The position numbers were made by a program, and so were the translations under genes. From positions 1,493,001-1,557,000 of the forward strand of contig NZ_JACXXJ020000005.1 of the NCBI RefSeq assembly GCF_014926405.1: a DNA stretch of 64,000 nucleotides, given 5' to 3'. Shown one piece after another: positions 36,317 through 49,094 of the stretch. This DNA comes from Agrobacterium vitis. Lineage in GTDB: Bacteria > Pseudomonadota > Alphaproteobacteria > Rhizobiales > Rhizobiaceae. A model generated the notes under the pieces. That model searched no databases, was not told the DNA's origin, and saw nothing but the letters and a program-made list of their open reading frames with translations. Position 1 is the first letter of the stretch; each line of letters begins with the position of its first letter.

Positions 36317-37651
36317 TCAGACCAGCATGCCCATCGGGTTTTCGATGTAGCGTTTGAACGCACCGAGAAGTTCAGCACCCAAGGCTCCATCGACCGCGCG
36401 GTGGTCGGTGGACAGCGTCACTGTCATGACATTGGCGATTTTCATTTCGCCCTTTTTCACGACAACGCGCTCTTCACCAGCGCCAACGGCCAGAATGGTC
36501 GCATGCGGCGGGTTGACCACGGCGGCGAAGTTCTTGACGCCCATCATGCCCATGTTGGAGACCGCTGTTGTGCCGCCCTGATATTCCTCAGGCTTCAGCT
36601 TGCGGCCCTTGGCGCGTGCGCCCAGGTCCTTCATTTCGTTGGAAATGGTGGACAGGCTCTTCAACTCGGCCTGGCGGATGATCGGGGTGATCAGGCCGCC
36701 GGGGATCGACACAGCCACGCCGACATCGGCATGCTTGTGCTTGACCATGTTGGTGTCGGTCCACGAGACGTTGGCATCCGGCACGTCACGCAACGCCAGC
36801 GCCATGGCCTTGATGACCATATCGTTGACCGAGAGCTTGTAGACCGGCTTGCCATCTTTTTCGGGAGCGGCGGTATTGAGCTGGGCGCGAAGGGCAAGCA
36901 GGGCGTCCAATTCGCAATCCACGGAGACGTAGAAATGCGGAATGGTTTGCTTCGATTCCTGCAAGCGTTTGGCGATGGTCTTGCGCATGCCGTCATGCGG
37001 CACAAGCTCGTAGGAACCTTCGGCAAACAGCTTGAGCACGGCATCGTCAGACATGCCCTTGGCCAGCGCCGGAGCAGGTGCTGCGCCAGACGCCGCCGGA
37101 GCGGCGGCAGGCTTGGCACCACCGGTGCTGACGGCTTTTTCGACGTCGCTCTTCACCACCCGGCCCTTCGGACCGGTGCCGGAAATCGCCTTGAGATCAA
37201 GACCGGCTTCCTTGGCGAGACGACGGGCGAGCGGCGACGAGAATACCCGGTCACCGGAGGCGGCTGCCGGAGCCGCTGCCTGGGGGGCAGCAGCAGGAGC
37301 ATCTGCCTTTGCAGCGGGGGCTTCAGCCTTCGGAGCTTCGGCCTTGGGTGCGTCAGCTTTTGCTGGAGCGGATGCACCGCCGCCAGCCGCAGCAGCCGAC
37401 ACATCCTCGCCCTCTGCGGCGAGAATGGCGATCAGCGCATTGACCTTGACGCCTTCGGTGCCAGCGGGAACGACGATCTTGGCAACGACGCCTTCATCGA
37501 CCGCTTCCACTTCCATGGTTGCCTTGTCGGTTTCAATCTCGGCGATCACGTCGCCGGACTTGACGGTATCGCCTTCCTTGACCAGCCACTTGGCCAGATT
37601 GCCCTCTTCCATCGTGGGAGAGAGGGCCGGCATGGTGATATTGATCGGCAT
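36317..37651 (-). CDS. pdhC: Pyruvate dehydrogenase E2 (dihydrolipoamide acetyltransferase)
   Basis: A 444-residue core of the pyruvate dehydrogenase complex. One lipoyl domain carries the target Lys43 (ETDKATME). Then come an Ala/Pro linker rich in K-A-D-A-P repeats, the E1/E3-binding domain ([22 protein letters not shown]), and a catalytic domain with the HRAVDG active-site motif near the C-terminus. Third gene of pdhA-pdhB-pdhC, starting 15 nt after pdhB. Confidence 0.97.
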   Translation of the reverse strand: MPINITMPALSPTMEEGNLAKWLVKEGDTVKSGDVIAEIETDKATMEVEAVDEGVVAKIVVPAGTEGVKVNALIAILAAEGEDVSAAAAGGGASAPAKADAPKAEAPKAEAPAAKADAPAAAPQAAAPAAASGDRVFSSPLARRLAKEAGLDLKAISGTGPKGRVVKSDVEKAVSTGGAKPAAAPAASGAAPAPALAKGMSDDAVLKLFAEGSYELVPHDGMRKTIAKRLQESKQTIPHFYVSVDCELDALLALRAQLNTAAPEKDGKPVYKLSVNDMVIKAMALALRDVPDANVSWTDTNMVKHKHADVGVAVSIPGGLITPIIRQAELKSLSTISNEMKDLGARAKGRKLKPEEYQGGTTAVSNMGMMGVKNFAAVVNPPHATILAVGAGEERVVVKKGEMKIANVMTVTLSTDHRAVDGALGAELLGAFKRYIENPMGMLV

Positions 37652-37666
37652 ATGCCTCGCCTCCCC

Positions 37667-39061
<1,395 letters not shown>

Positions 39062-39081
39062 GGGCTAACCCTCCCTCTCGC

Positions 39082-40128
39082 TTACAACAGGATGTCGGTG
39101 TAGAGCTCGGATGCATCCGGCTCTGGATCGGCTTGGGCGAAATCGGCGCTGTCGGCGACGATATCGCGCACGTCCTTGTCGATCAGCTTGAGATCGTCTT
39201 CGCTGGCCCAACCCTTTTCCAGAAGACGCAGCCGGACCTGTTCAATCGGGTCATGCTCGGAGCGCATTTTCTGCACTTCGTCCTTGGAGCGGTATTTGGC
39301 CGGGTCGGACATGGAGTGACCGCGGTAGCGATAGGTTTCCATTTCCAGGATGACCGGGCCCTTACCGGCGCGGCAATGCTCAACCGCCTGCACGGCAGCC
39401 GCCTTGACGGCGCGCACGTCCATGCCATCCACCTTGAAGCCGGGGATGTTGAAGGACACGCCGCGCTGGGAGAAATCCGTCTGCGCCGAGGCGCGGGCAA
39501 CGGACGTACCCATGGCATAACGGTTGTTCTCGATCACATAGATGACCGGCAGGTTCCACAGGCGCGCCATGTTGAAGCTCTCATAGACCTGACCTTGGTT
39601 GGCCGCGCCATCGCCGAAATAGGCGAGAGAGACATTGTCATTGCCGCGATACTTGTTGGCGAAGGCCAGACCCGTGCCGAGCGAAACCTGGGCGCCGACG
39701 ATGCCGTGACCACCGTAGAAATGCTTCTCCTTGGAGAACATGTGCATGGAGCCGCCCTTGCCCTTGGACAAGCCGCCGCGACGTCCGGTCAGTTCGGCCA
39801 TCACACCGCGTGCGCTCATGCCGCAGGCCAGCATATGGCCGTGGTCACGATAGCCGGTAATGACCTGATCACCGAGCTTCAGTGCCATCTGCATGCCGAC
39901 AACGACTGCTTCCTGGCCAATGTAGAGGTGACAGAAACCGCCGATGAAGCCCATGCCGTAAAGCTGACCGGCCTTTTCCTCGAAGCGGCGGATCAGAAGC
40001 ATTTCGCGATAGGCTTTCAGCTCCTTTTCGCGGTCGAATTCTTCAATCGTCCCCACAGCGAAATCGCCCTTTGCAGGCTTTGCTGCCGGTTTGCGGCTCG
40101 AAGCAGTCGCGTTTTTGCGCGGCGCCAT
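39082..40128 (-). CDS. pdhA: Pyruvate dehydrogenase E1 alpha subunit
   Basis: A 348-residue thiamine-diphosphate-binding E1-alpha. TPP/Mg motif GDGAANQGQVYES ... ENNRYAMG, RYRGHSMSDP region and a basic Ala/Lys-rich N-terminus (APRKNATASSRK). GGGAGGG precedes the ATG. It is the first gene of pdhABC. The 200-bp region upstream contains two palindromes and an AT-rich segment that look regulatory. Confidence 0.97.
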   Translation of the reverse strand: MAPRKNATASSRKPAAKPAKGDFAVGTIEEFDREKELKAYREMLLIRRFEEKAGQLYGMGFIGGFCHLYIGQEAVVVGMQMALKLGDQVITGYRDHGHMLACGMSARGVMAELTGRRGGLSKGKGGSMHMFSKEKHFYGGHGIVGAQVSLGTGLAFANKYRGNDNVSLAYFGDGAANQGQVYESFNMARLWNLPVIYVIENNRYAMGTSVARASAQTDFSQRGVSFNIPGFKVDGMDVRAVKAAAVQAVEHCRAGKGPVILEMETYRYRGHSMSDPAKYRSKDEVQKMRSEHDPIEQVRLRLLEKGWASEDDLKLIDKDVRDIVADSADFAQADPEPDASELYTDILL

Positions 40129-40198
40129 TCATCCCTCCCTGAGTTGTGTAAGGGTTTTTGATTGGCACACACCATATGCAAGAATGGGACAGGCCGCA

Positions 40199-40280
40199 AT
40201 GCATTAAATGCATGCCTTCCATTCCGTATAAACACCAGATTTTTAATATTTTTTTGCGATTAACTGGATTTCAGTTAATC
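40199..40280. promoter_or_regulatory. Palindromes upstream of pdhA
   Basis: GATTAACTG-gattt-CAGTTAATC (40258-40280) is a perfect 9-bp inverted repeat. ATGCATTAAATGCAT (40199-40213) is a second palindrome. An A/T-only run lies between them (40240-40255). Their position between the FtsB-like stop and pdhA fits operator or promoter elements for the pdh operon. The first could also end the upstream transcript. Confidence 0.5.
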
Positions 40281-40329
40281 AACAATCCCCTAAATATGAC
40301 GGGCATTGTCGCCAAAGATGTGATCCACA

Positions 40330-40641
40330 CTAGCGATTGAAAATCACGATCTCATCAGGACGAGACATATTCAGCTGATAGCGGGCTTTTTCATCGATCA
40401 TATCGCGTTCAAGCGAGCCGTCGCTGAGCAGTTTTACTTGAGTTTCCAGCTTTTTGCGGTCGTGAATGAGCGCTGCCAGTTCCTTGCTGCGCTCGGCCCG
40501 CACCACATCGAAATGCTCACCGGCCTTCAATCCGTAATCACCATGAATGCTGTGATAGCCGAAATAGCCGATAAAGGCGATGGTAACGGCAGGAAGGACC
40601 AGGCGTCCAAATTTACGGTTCTTATGGTGACGTGTCCACAT
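40330..40641 (-). CDS. FtsB/DivIC-like septum formation initiator
   Basis: A 103-residue single-pass membrane protein: a short basic N-terminus (WTRHHKNRKFG), one transmembrane helix (LVLPAVTIAFIGYFGYH), then a periplasmic coiled coil (AERSKELAALIHDRKKLETQVKLL) and a conserved end (EKARYQLNMSRPDEIVIF). This is the DivIC/FtsB family that joins FtsL and FtsQ at the divisome. ATG at 40641 was preferred to one 24 nt upstream because it places the basic segment directly at the N-terminus. It lies between eno and pdhA, the usual rhizobial location. Confidence 0.9.
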   Translation of the reverse strand: MWTRHHKNRKFGRLVLPAVTIAFIGYFGYHSIHGDYGLKAGEHFDVVRAERSKELAALIHDRKKLETQVKLLSDGSLERDMIDEKARYQLNMSRPDEIVIFNR

Positions 40642-40747
40642 TCTCGATTTGGCCTTGCAACGCACAACATCTTTGCAGAGACATTAGAGCCATTTGCTTA
40701 ACCGAGTATTGACCTTGTTACGAAAAAGTTCGGCATCCCCTCAATGC

Positions 40748-40780
40748 AAAAAGCCCGCACCGTTTGCGCGGCGCGGGCTT
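40748..40780 (-). terminator. Terminator after eno
   Basis: AAGCCCGC (40751-40758) pairs with GCGGGCTT (40773-40780), plus an inner CCG/CGG. On the minus strand the hairpin ends in TTTTTGC. It lies 43 nt past the enolase stop. Confidence 0.85.
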
Positions 40781-40822
40781 GAGAGAAGGGCGGTTGCGGA
40801 ACGAGCGGCTCCGCCAGCCAGA

Positions 40823-42163
<1,341 letters not shown>

Positions 42164-42186
42164 TTACAATGACATGGTCCAGGCCT

Positions 42187-43041
42187 TCAGGCGGCCTTGG
42201 TGACGGCGTCGAACGCAAGCAGTTTTTCCAGCAAGCGCTCAAGGTCCTTCAGGTAGACCATATTGGGACCGTCGCATGGCGCATTATCAGGGTCCTGATG
42301 TGTTTCGATAAACAAACCAGCGACGCCAACCGCCACAGCGGCGCGCGCAAGCGTGGCCACAAACTCGCGTTGACCGCCCGATGAACCGCCCTGCCCACCC
42401 GGCTGCTGCACCGAGTGCGTGGCATCGAAAATCACCGGCGCACCCATGTCCGCCATGATCGGCAGCGAACGCATGTCGGAGACCAGTGTGTTATAGCCGA
42501 AGGAAGCGCCGCGCTCGCAAAGCATGACATTGGGGTTACCGGACAGCGTGATCTTTTCCATCACGTTCTTCATGTCCCAAGGGGCAAGGAACTGACCCTT
42601 CTTGACATTGATCGCCCTGCCCGTTTTTGCAGCGGCCACCAGAAGATCGGTCTGGCGGCACAGAAAAGCCGGGATCTGCAACACATCGACCACTTCGGCC
42701 ACTTCAGCGCACTGGGCTTCGCTGTGAATGTCAGTCAAGACAGGAATACCGAATTCCTTCTTCAGGTCGGCAAAGATAGCCAAGCCTTGTTCAAAGCCGA
42801 TACCCCGTCCAGCACCCAACGAGGTGCGGTTGGCCTTGTCAAAAGAGGATTTATAGACGAGGCCAATGCCGAGTTTGTCGCAGATTTCCTTGATCGAGCC
42901 CGCCATCATGAAAGCGTGCTCGCGGCTTTCCATCTGGCAGGGACCGCAGATCAGCGAAATTTTCGCACTGTTGGAAAAGGAGACCGTCTTGGCGCCTTCG
43001 CCAATGGTGACGGTTGCATTCGGCAGGGCAGAAGCGGTCAT
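42187..43041 (-). CDS. kdsA: 3-deoxy-8-phosphooctulonate synthase (KDO-8-P synthase)
   Basis: A 284-residue TIM-barrel enzyme condensing arabinose 5-phosphate with phosphoenolpyruvate for lipopolysaccharide core. Signatures are [34 protein letters not shown] and [11 protein letters not shown]. Its substrate PEP is the product of the neighbouring enolase. Start overlaps the upstream VOC stop by 4 nt. Confidence 0.98.
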   Translation of the reverse strand: MTASALPNATVTIGEGAKTVSFSNSAKISLICGPCQMESREHAFMMAGSIKEICDKLGIGLVYKSSFDKANRTSLGAGRGIGFEQGLAIFADLKKEFGIPVLTDIHSEAQCAEVAEVVDVLQIPAFLCRQTDLLVAAAKTGRAINVKKGQFLAPWDMKNVMEKITLSGNPNVMLCERGASFGYNTLVSDMRSLPIMADMGAPVIFDATHSVQQPGGQGGSSGGQREFVATLARAAVAVGVAGLFIETHQDPDNAPCDGPNMVYLKDLERLLEKLLAFDAVTKAA

Positions 43042-43889
43042 GGCGTATTCTCCTCAAACAGAAAGGCAACGCCCTGTCCGGGCGCGGCCGGGACGGTAAT
43101 GCCGCCCGCTAGTCTCTCATGGGCAACGCCATTAGCAGCCAGAACCGCCGCTGTCACCTCAAGATCGGCAACCGTAAACACCAGGGCCTCCGCCACCAGG
43201 GCCTTGTTCTTCGTCTCGCCGGAAATGATTTCCATCGACAGATTGGCGGCGTCAAAGGCCAATCCATTGGTGTTTTCTCTGGCTGCTACGCCCAATATGG
43301 TTTGTAACCAACTGGCATAAAGCGCTGGCTTCGGCGCATAGAAAAACACCCGCGTCAAACCGATGACGCCATTGGTATGGGTCTCGAGCGCTTTCCTGTC
43401 AGCGGGCAACGGATTGACCCGCTCGCAGGCAAACAGAAAGAACGGCTCAACCTCCCGTGCTGAAAAGGCAAGGTGAAAGCGCGCAACAGTCTCGCTCCCA
43501 TCCGGCAGCCGCATGGGCCTTGAAAACTCCAGCATGTCGCCACCTGTCATCCCCGCCGCGACAAAGGCCGCATGATCCGCCTTGGCGTCCTGCGATGCGG
43601 TGACAATCGCCGAGAGACCCTGACTATACGCCTGCCTGAAGGTGCGATCACGCCCGATGAAGACATTGCCGTTCGCAATGGCTGCGTCCACAGCCTCATG
43701 GTCGTTGATCGCCAATGGCTCCAGATAGATCCCATCGGCCAGAAATATGCAGGCATTGACCGTGCCGAAGGGATGGTGGCCATCCGGTGCGACTGTAAAG
43801 CCAAGAGCGGTCAGGCGGCTTCGCGCCGCCTCCAGCGTTTCCACCGGAAGCACCAGATGATCGACAAGACGGGCATTTGTATTCGACAT
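43038..43889 (-). CDS. VOC-superfamily (glyoxalase-like) protein
   Basis: A 283-residue protein of the vicinal oxygen chelate superfamily. The N-terminal segment [20 protein letters not shown] and the repeated fold fit the two-module glyoxalase_3-like group. It has no signal peptide. Metal ligands are not certain, with His11 and a Glu near 57 as candidates. It is coupled to kdsA (ATGA overlap) but has no obvious role in LPS synthesis. Confidence 0.78.
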   Translation of the reverse strand: MSNTNARLVDHLVLPVETLEAARSRLTALGFTVAPDGHHPFGTVNACIFLADGIYLEPLAINDHEAVDAAIANGNVFIGRDRTFRQAYSQGLSAIVTASQDAKADHAAFVAAGMTGGDMLEFSRPMRLPDGSETVARFHLAFSAREVEPFFLFACERVNPLPADRKALETHTNGVIGLTRVFFYAPKPALYASWLQTILGVAARENTNGLAFDAANLSMEIISGETKNKALVAEALVFTVADLEVTAAVLAANGVAHERLAGGITVPAAPGQGVAFLFEENTP

Positions 43890-43917
43890 GCTAAAAACTC
43901 ACTATGGAGCGGAGACA

Positions 43918-44598
43918 TTAGTTGGTATCGAGCTTCGGCGGCGTAAAATCAAGCAGGTCGTGGCGATAGGTTTCCACCACCATGCTGATCGGCGTTCCAT
44001 CCGGGACACTCAGCAATGCCTTGTGCTGGAGAACATATTCAGGCACCGACAAGGGATCGCCGCTGGCCGGTGGCACCACACTGCCCATCTCCCATCCGTC
44101 CGGCAATGGCTTCCACAAAAGCTCGGCGGATATCGTGTGCCGCTGGAAATGCAGCGGCTGCACCACGCGGCCAAACGCACCGTCCGTCGTGTCGAGCACC
44201 TTGTTCATGTCATCCGTCAGCCGGGCCGGCACATACCAGTTGTCGGCTTCAGACAGGATACGGTCGCCGCATTTCAATCGCACCCGGCGATAGCCGACCT
44301 TGTCACCATCCGCGACCTTGAGGGCGGCGCGAATCTCTCCCGTGGCGGGCTTGTCGACATCCTTTACCCGCTCTGCTGTGATTTTTGCTCCATCCGCCAG
44401 CTTATGGGTGCTGCACCAGCGGTCCAGCGTCAGCGTGGCACTGTCATGGCTCAGCAGATCGGCATTCAGCGTTTGCAATACGGCCAATGCCTGCAACCGC
44501 GACACAGGCGTATCCGGCCAGGAGGCGGGCGCGGCGGCATGGCTCGGGCAAGAAGCGGTCATGGCGGCAACCACAGCTGGCAGGAACAACAAACGCAT
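43918..44598 (-). CDS. Exported chorismate-lyase/UTRA-fold-like protein
   Basis: A 226-residue protein with a signal peptide (RLLFLPAVVAAMTASCPSHAA). The body resembles the chorismate lyase (UbiC)/UTRA fold: YRRVRLKCGDRILSEADNWYVP-like block near 103-124 (key Arg/Cys/Glu), and FGRVVQPLHFQR near 142-153. True UbiC is cytosolic; an exported version suggests a different ligand-binding role. CAGGAG precedes the ATG at 44598. Not part of an evident operon; the VOC gene follows at 28 nt. Confidence 0.65.
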   Translation of the reverse strand: MRLLFLPAVVAAMTASCPSHAAAPASWPDTPVSRLQALAVLQTLNADLLSHDSATLTLDRWCSTHKLADGAKITAERVKDVDKPATGEIRAALKVADGDKVGYRRVRLKCGDRILSEADNWYVPARLTDDMNKVLDTTDGAFGRVVQPLHFQRHTISAELLWKPLPDGWEMGSVVPPASGDPLSVPEYVLQHKALLSVPDGTPISMVVETYRHDLLDFTPPKLDTN

Positions 44599-44697
44599 GC
44601 AAACTCCTGAAATAGAAAGTAAATTCCCGATAGAAAGTCGGGCGGACATCAGCACGCAAACATGACGGAGAGATGACCATGAGCAGATATTTCGACG

Positions 44698-45918
44698 TTA
44701 CCGATAGAGCTGCGGCGGCTTGCGCTCGAAGGTCTTTACCCCGCCTTTCCAACCAGTCACCGCAGGCGCAATCGTCGCCACGGCCTCGGCACCGGAGACG
44801 GCATCAAACAGCACAAGATCAGCCGCAGCCCCGACCTTCAGCTGTTCATCCAGCCCCATCAGCCGGGCCGGATAGCGAGTGATCATCTCGAAGACCTGGT
44901 TCAGATCCGCAGGCGTCGCCAGTTGGGCAACATTGGCGTAGAGATTGGCCATGCGCATCAGCGAGACATCGCCAAAGGGCGTAAATGGGTTGAGAACATT
45001 ATTGGTGGAGATGGTGACATTCACCCCCTGGCGAGCCAGAAGATGCGCGGGTGCAATGCCCCTTGGACACAAGTGATCGATATCCCGACCGGTCAGGAAA
45101 AGATCGGTAGCGGGCAGAACCGTCACGGTAATCCCCGCCTCGGCCAATTGCTTTGCCACCCGCTCCACTTCGTCGGGAGGAATAGCAGAAAGCTTGGTGA
45201 CATGGCCGACGGACACCTTGCCTTGGTAACCCCGCGCCAGCGTCTGGGCAATGACCGTCGGCAGGTTGGACCCTGAAGGATCGAGATCGAAATCGAGGTG
45301 GAAATCGACAGGTATATCGAAGCGCTGGGCCAGCTCGAAAATTCGGGAAATATGCTCGGCGGGCCTTGGATCGGTGTAAGGGCAGCCACCAATCAAATCG
45401 GCGCCTTGCGACAAGGCGATTTCCAACATCCGCTCGGTTTCCGGCTCATTGGTCAAGCCTTCCTGAGCAAAGGCGCAGATTTCGATATCGATCAGATGGG
45501 CGTAATCGGCCTTCAGCTTGCGGATCGCCGAAAATGAGCGGAAACCGGCGCGCGGATCGATTTCCACGAAGGTCCTGATCCGGGTCGTGCCGTGTACAAT
45601 GGCCCGGTCCACGACATCGGCGGCGCGGGTATAGACATCTTCCTCGGTAAAGGCCTGCTTGGCTTTCGAGGTCTCCGACACAGCTTCCGCCAGTGTTCCG
45701 CTACACACCCGGCAGCGCCCGATGATCCCTGCCTTGTCGAGATGCAGGTGGGTTTCGATCAACCCGGCGCAGACCAACCGGCCTGCGGCATCCTCCTGCG
45801 GCGCATCACAACGGAAATCCGCTTCCAGCGCAACGATCCGCCCCGCCTCAAAGGCGATGTCCAGCGGCTGCGCCGACAATGGCAGCCTGGCGCGGCGCAA
45901 CACGAAATCAATCGCCAT
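44698..45918 (-). CDS. Amidohydrolase, cytosine deaminase-like (first)
   Basis: A 406-residue amidohydrolase-superfamily enzyme. Metal motif HLHLDK (57-62), central DFHLDFD, SVGHVTKL and the C-terminal STNNVLNPFTPFGD. These fit the cytosine deaminase/isoguanine deaminase subgroup acting on N-heterocycles. The substrate is not decided. It lies 102 bp upstream of the exported chorismate-lyase-like gene and directly after a second amidohydrolase of the same superfamily. Confidence 0.85.
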   Translation of the reverse strand: MAIDFVLRRARLPLSAQPLDIAFEAGRIVALEADFRCDAPQEDAAGRLVCAGLIETHLHLDKAGIIGRCRVCSGTLAEAVSETSKAKQAFTEEDVYTRAADVVDRAIVHGTTRIRTFVEIDPRAGFRSFSAIRKLKADYAHLIDIEICAFAQEGLTNEPETERMLEIALSQGADLIGGCPYTDPRPAEHISRIFELAQRFDIPVDFHLDFDLDPSGSNLPTVIAQTLARGYQGKVSVGHVTKLSAIPPDEVERVAKQLAEAGITVTVLPATDLFLTGRDIDHLCPRGIAPAHLLARQGVNVTISTNNVLNPFTPFGDVSLMRMANLYANVAQLATPADLNQVFEMITRYPARLMGLDEQLKVGAAADLVLFDAVSGAEAVATIAPAVTGWKGGVKTFERKPPQLYR

Positions 45919-46019
45919 GCGTTTTCATTCCCCTCTTCGGCTGGCAATCACCCACCCACCGTCTCTGCCGCATGAAATCTATTCCCACCCGCAACCAATA
46001 TCCCACGCACGGATGACAG

Positions 46020-47219
46020 TCATGAGGCGACGAGATTGCCATTGCTGGCAATCAGCACACCTGCCTTGAACACCATGCGCTCCATTGGGCGCGCCGCTAC
46101 GGCTTCGGCAATCGAGGCAACCGGCAGAATGATGAAGTCGGCGGGACACCCTTTGCCGAGTGTCGCATTGCTGCGCCCCAAAACCTCAGCCGACAGGGTG
46201 CTGACCAGCGCGAAGGCATGTTCAAGGTCGGCATCGGCGCGAAAGTTCTGCCGGTCACAGAGAATGCTCGCCCGCTCCAAAAGATCGCCATTGCCGAGCG
46301 GCGACCAGGCATCGCGGATATTGTCATTGCCGGAAAACACCCGCACGCCCGCAGCCTTCAGTCGCTTGATCGGCGGCATGCTGGTATCGCCGGGACCAGT
46401 GGTCATGATCGCCACATCGGCGCGTGCCAGCGCTTCCGCCGTGCGCCCGAAATCCATATCATCCAGCGCGCCCAGGCAATAGGCATGACTGACGGCGCAT
46501 TTGCCCTGAAGCCCATGTGCCAGAGCGCGCTTGGCGATCTGGCGGATTTCGAACGCACCGAGCGGACCCGGATCGTGCAGATGTAGATCCACCCCGACGC
46601 CGTGACGGCCGGCGATGGCAAAAATCGCGTTCAGGTGGCCGGTAATGTCATCGTCTATCCCGGCTGGATCGAGACCACCGATCAGGTCCGCACCCGCCTT
46701 GACCGCCTGCTCCAGCAGATCAGCAGTGCCGGGATCGGCCAGCACGCCGGACTGTGGAAACGCCACTGTCTGAATATCGACCAGATGAGCATGGCTTTGC
46801 TTCAGGGACAATATGGCTTCTAGCCCTGCCAACCCGACTTCCGTATCGATATCGGCATGGCTACGGCAGGCGACGGTGCCATAGGTGGCCATCTTCTCCA
46901 GCAGCTTAGCCCCACGCACCTCGACCGGCAAAGGCAGCGAGCGGCGCAGCGCTTTTTCGGCCCGGATCCGCTCGGCGACCGTGCCTCCGGGAATATGGGG
47001 AATGAACGGCATGCCGATCAGCGTTTTATCCAGATGTACATGACCATCGACCAGGCCCGGCAGGACCAGACCGCCACGAGCATCGATGCGTGGCTTTTCC
47101 GTTGAAACGCCCTCACCCGCCGCTGGACCGATCGCGGCAATTGTAGACCCGGCAATAACGATATCAACGGGATCACCGAGACCATTGCGGGCATTGAAAA
47201 CGACGAGAGTGGCGCTCAT
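46020..47219 (-). CDS. Amidohydrolase, cytosine deaminase-like (second)
   Basis: A 399-residue amidohydrolase with HVHLDK (60-65), VDLHLHDPG, AVSHAYCLG and FSGNDNIRDAWSPLGNGD, the last being the metal-binding Asp region of the cytosine deaminase subgroup. It is related to the next gene but not a close duplicate. ATG at 47219 is chosen from the fold, since the longer open frame begins with non-conserved TTG codons. No good Shine-Dalgarno is visible. It diverges from the gamma-glutamyltransferase gene. Confidence 0.82.
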   Translation of the reverse strand: MSATLVVFNARNGLGDPVDIVIAGSTIAAIGPAAGEGVSTEKPRIDARGGLVLPGLVDGHVHLDKTLIGMPFIPHIPGGTVAERIRAEKALRRSLPLPVEVRGAKLLEKMATYGTVACRSHADIDTEVGLAGLEAILSLKQSHAHLVDIQTVAFPQSGVLADPGTADLLEQAVKAGADLIGGLDPAGIDDDITGHLNAIFAIAGRHGVGVDLHLHDPGPLGAFEIRQIAKRALAHGLQGKCAVSHAYCLGALDDMDFGRTAEALARADVAIMTTGPGDTSMPPIKRLKAAGVRVFSGNDNIRDAWSPLGNGDLLERASILCDRQNFRADADLEHAFALVSTLSAEVLGRSNATLGKGCPADFIILPVASIAEAVAARPMERMVFKAGVLIASNGNLVAS

Positions 47220-47272
47220 GGGAGGATCGGCTTTCAGACAGATGGGCAATCGCACGGCCAAACAGACAGGTA

Positions 47273-47299
47273 AAATACGGGTCGGATCATGGCGTATTT
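47273..47299. promoter_or_regulatory. Inverted repeat in divergent promoter
   Basis: AAATACG (47273-47279) and CGTATTT (47293-47299), 13-nt spacing, between the second amidohydrolase gene and the divergent gamma-glutamyltransferase gene. Candidate operator controlling both. Confidence 0.45.
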
Positions 47300-47403
47300 C
47301 CTGGCCGGAGGCGAGGTTTAAAGCAAAGTCAGGATTGCGGTAATTTGGTGTTCCGTGTCAGGCTTGGACTTGATTATTCCCCGCCTCTTGCCGGAACGTA
47401 CCC

Positions 47404-49026
47404 ATGCCCTCTGCATCTCATACCATTTCCCCCACGACACACGCTGCTTCCGGCCCTGACACTGGAATGGTCACTAGCCCGCATCCGCTGGCAAGCGCTG
47501 CCGGACTGGCTGTTCTGGAGCGTGGCGGCACAGCAGCGGAAGCGGCCATCGCCATGGCCAGCACCATTGCCGTCGTCTACCTGCATTTCTGCGGCCTTGG
47601 AGGCGACTCAGTCTGGATTCTGGCCGACCGGCAGGGCCGCCAGACTTGTTTTATGGGGATCGGTCAGGCAGCCGCAAAGCTACCGGAATTTACCGGTGAC
47701 AGTATTCCGCTGCGCGGTCCGCTTTCGACCTTGACCACCGCCGCCACTGTTGATGCCTGGGAGGCCGTTCACCGCTATTCCATTGAGTATTGGGGTGGCA
47801 AACAGGTGTTCGGCGACCTGGTGCAGGATGCTATTCATCATGCGCAACACGGATTTCCGGTCAGCCGCTCGCAAGGCTTCTGGCTCGATATGCGCAAGGA
47901 CGTGCTGGCCGATTGGCCAGGCTTCATCAACCTGTTTTTCAACAATGGACGTCCCTTTGCTCCGGGAGAGATCTTTCGCCAGCCAGAGCTGGCCCGCTCC
48001 CTGGAAAATATCGCCAGCCATGGCCCGCGCAGTTTTTACCAAGGCCCTCTCGCCCAGCGCATCGCCGAGGGGCTTCGGGCGGCTGGATCACCGCTCACCC
48101 TTGCCGATCTGACGGCAACACGCACCCGGCAGGTGGAACCGGCGCGTCTATCCTATCGCGGGTTGGAGCTTCTCGCGCCGCCGCCGCCGACACAAGGGAT
48201 CTCCACTCTTGCGATCATGGGCATTCTCCAGCATTTCGACCTGTCCGCCCTCACTCCCGGCAGCGCCCAGCATCTGCATCTGGTCGTCGAGGCGGTGAAA
48301 CAGGCTTTCATGACCCGCGACCGGATCGCCGACCCGGATTTTGCCGATCAACCCGTGCAGGAGTGGCTGTCGGCAGAACGATTGCAGCAGGCCGCCAGGG
48401 CCATCGACCCAGACCACGCGCTGGACTGGCCGCATCCCTACCGAACCGGGGATACAGTGTTCTTCGGCGCGACTGACGCTGCGGGACAAAGCGTCAGCAC
48501 GTTGCAAAGCACTTATTTCGATTGGGGCAGCGGCGTTGTCGTCGGCGATACCGGCATTCTCTGGCAAAACCGCGGTGCGGCCTTCTCGCTTGATCCGAAA
48601 AGCCCGAATTTCCTGCAACCGGGAAAAAGACCGTTTTATACCCTCAACCCGGGACTTGCACTACGCGACGGCAAACCGGCCCTGATCTACGGCACCCAAG
48701 GTGCAGACGGCCAGCCGCAGACCCTGGCCATGCTGCTGACACGGCTGATCGATTATGCGCAACCTCCGGCGCAAGCCTTGGCCGGACCACGGTTCTTACT
48801 GGGCAAAACGTTTTCCGACAGCCGCGACAGTTTGAAAATCGAAGCCGATTGCGGCCAGCCCGTCCTCGATCGTCTCGCCGATCTCGGCCACCAGCTCGCA
48901 CCCATTGAGCCGCAAAGTCCAATCGCGGGCCAGGCAGGCGTTATCGCCATCGCCCCAGATGGCAGCCTGGCAGGCGCTCACGACCCACGCGGCGAAGGTG
49001 TGGCGCTCACCCTCGGCGAGCGTTGA
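47404..49026 (+). CDS. Gamma-glutamyltransferase family protein
   Basis: A 540-residue Ntn-hydrolase of the gamma-glutamyltranspeptidase family. Autoprocessing at the catalytic Thr is expected; the best candidate is Thr351 in GDTVFFGATD. After it come SVSTLQS, the small-subunit region LNPGLALRDGKPALIYGTQG-like block near 420-440, and QPPAQALAGPRF. No signal peptide, unlike classical periplasmic GGT, so it may be cytosolic and act on gamma-amide substrates. The start lacks a strong Shine-Dalgarno. It diverges from two amidohydrolases. Confidence 0.85.
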   Translation: MPSASHTISPTTHAASGPDTGMVTSPHPLASAAGLAVLERGGTAAEAAIAMASTIAVVYLHFCGLGGDSVWILADRQGRQTCFMGIGQAAAKLPEFTGDSIPLRGPLSTLTTAATVDAWEAVHRYSIEYWGGKQVFGDLVQDAIHHAQHGFPVSRSQGFWLDMRKDVLADWPGFINLFFNNGRPFAPGEIFRQPELARSLENIASHGPRSFYQGPLAQRIAEGLRAAGSPLTLADLTATRTRQVEPARLSYRGLELLAPPPPTQGISTLAIMGILQHFDLSALTPGSAQHLHLVVEAVKQAFMTRDRIADPDFADQPVQEWLSAERLQQAARAIDPDHALDWPHPYRTGDTVFFGATDAAGQSVSTLQSTYFDWGSGVVVGDTGILWQNRGAAFSLDPKSPNFLQPGKRPFYTLNPGLALRDGKPALIYGTQGADGQPQTLAMLLTRLIDYAQPPAQALAGPRFLLGKTFSDSRDSLKIEADCGQPVLDRLADLGHQLAPIEPQSPIAGQAGVIAIAPDGSLAGAHDPRGEGVALTLGER

Positions 49027-49094
49027 CCAATTGCGTTGAGATAATCGACACGGGTTTGGGACAGAATTTCGGAAACAACCGCCGCGCAAGCTAG

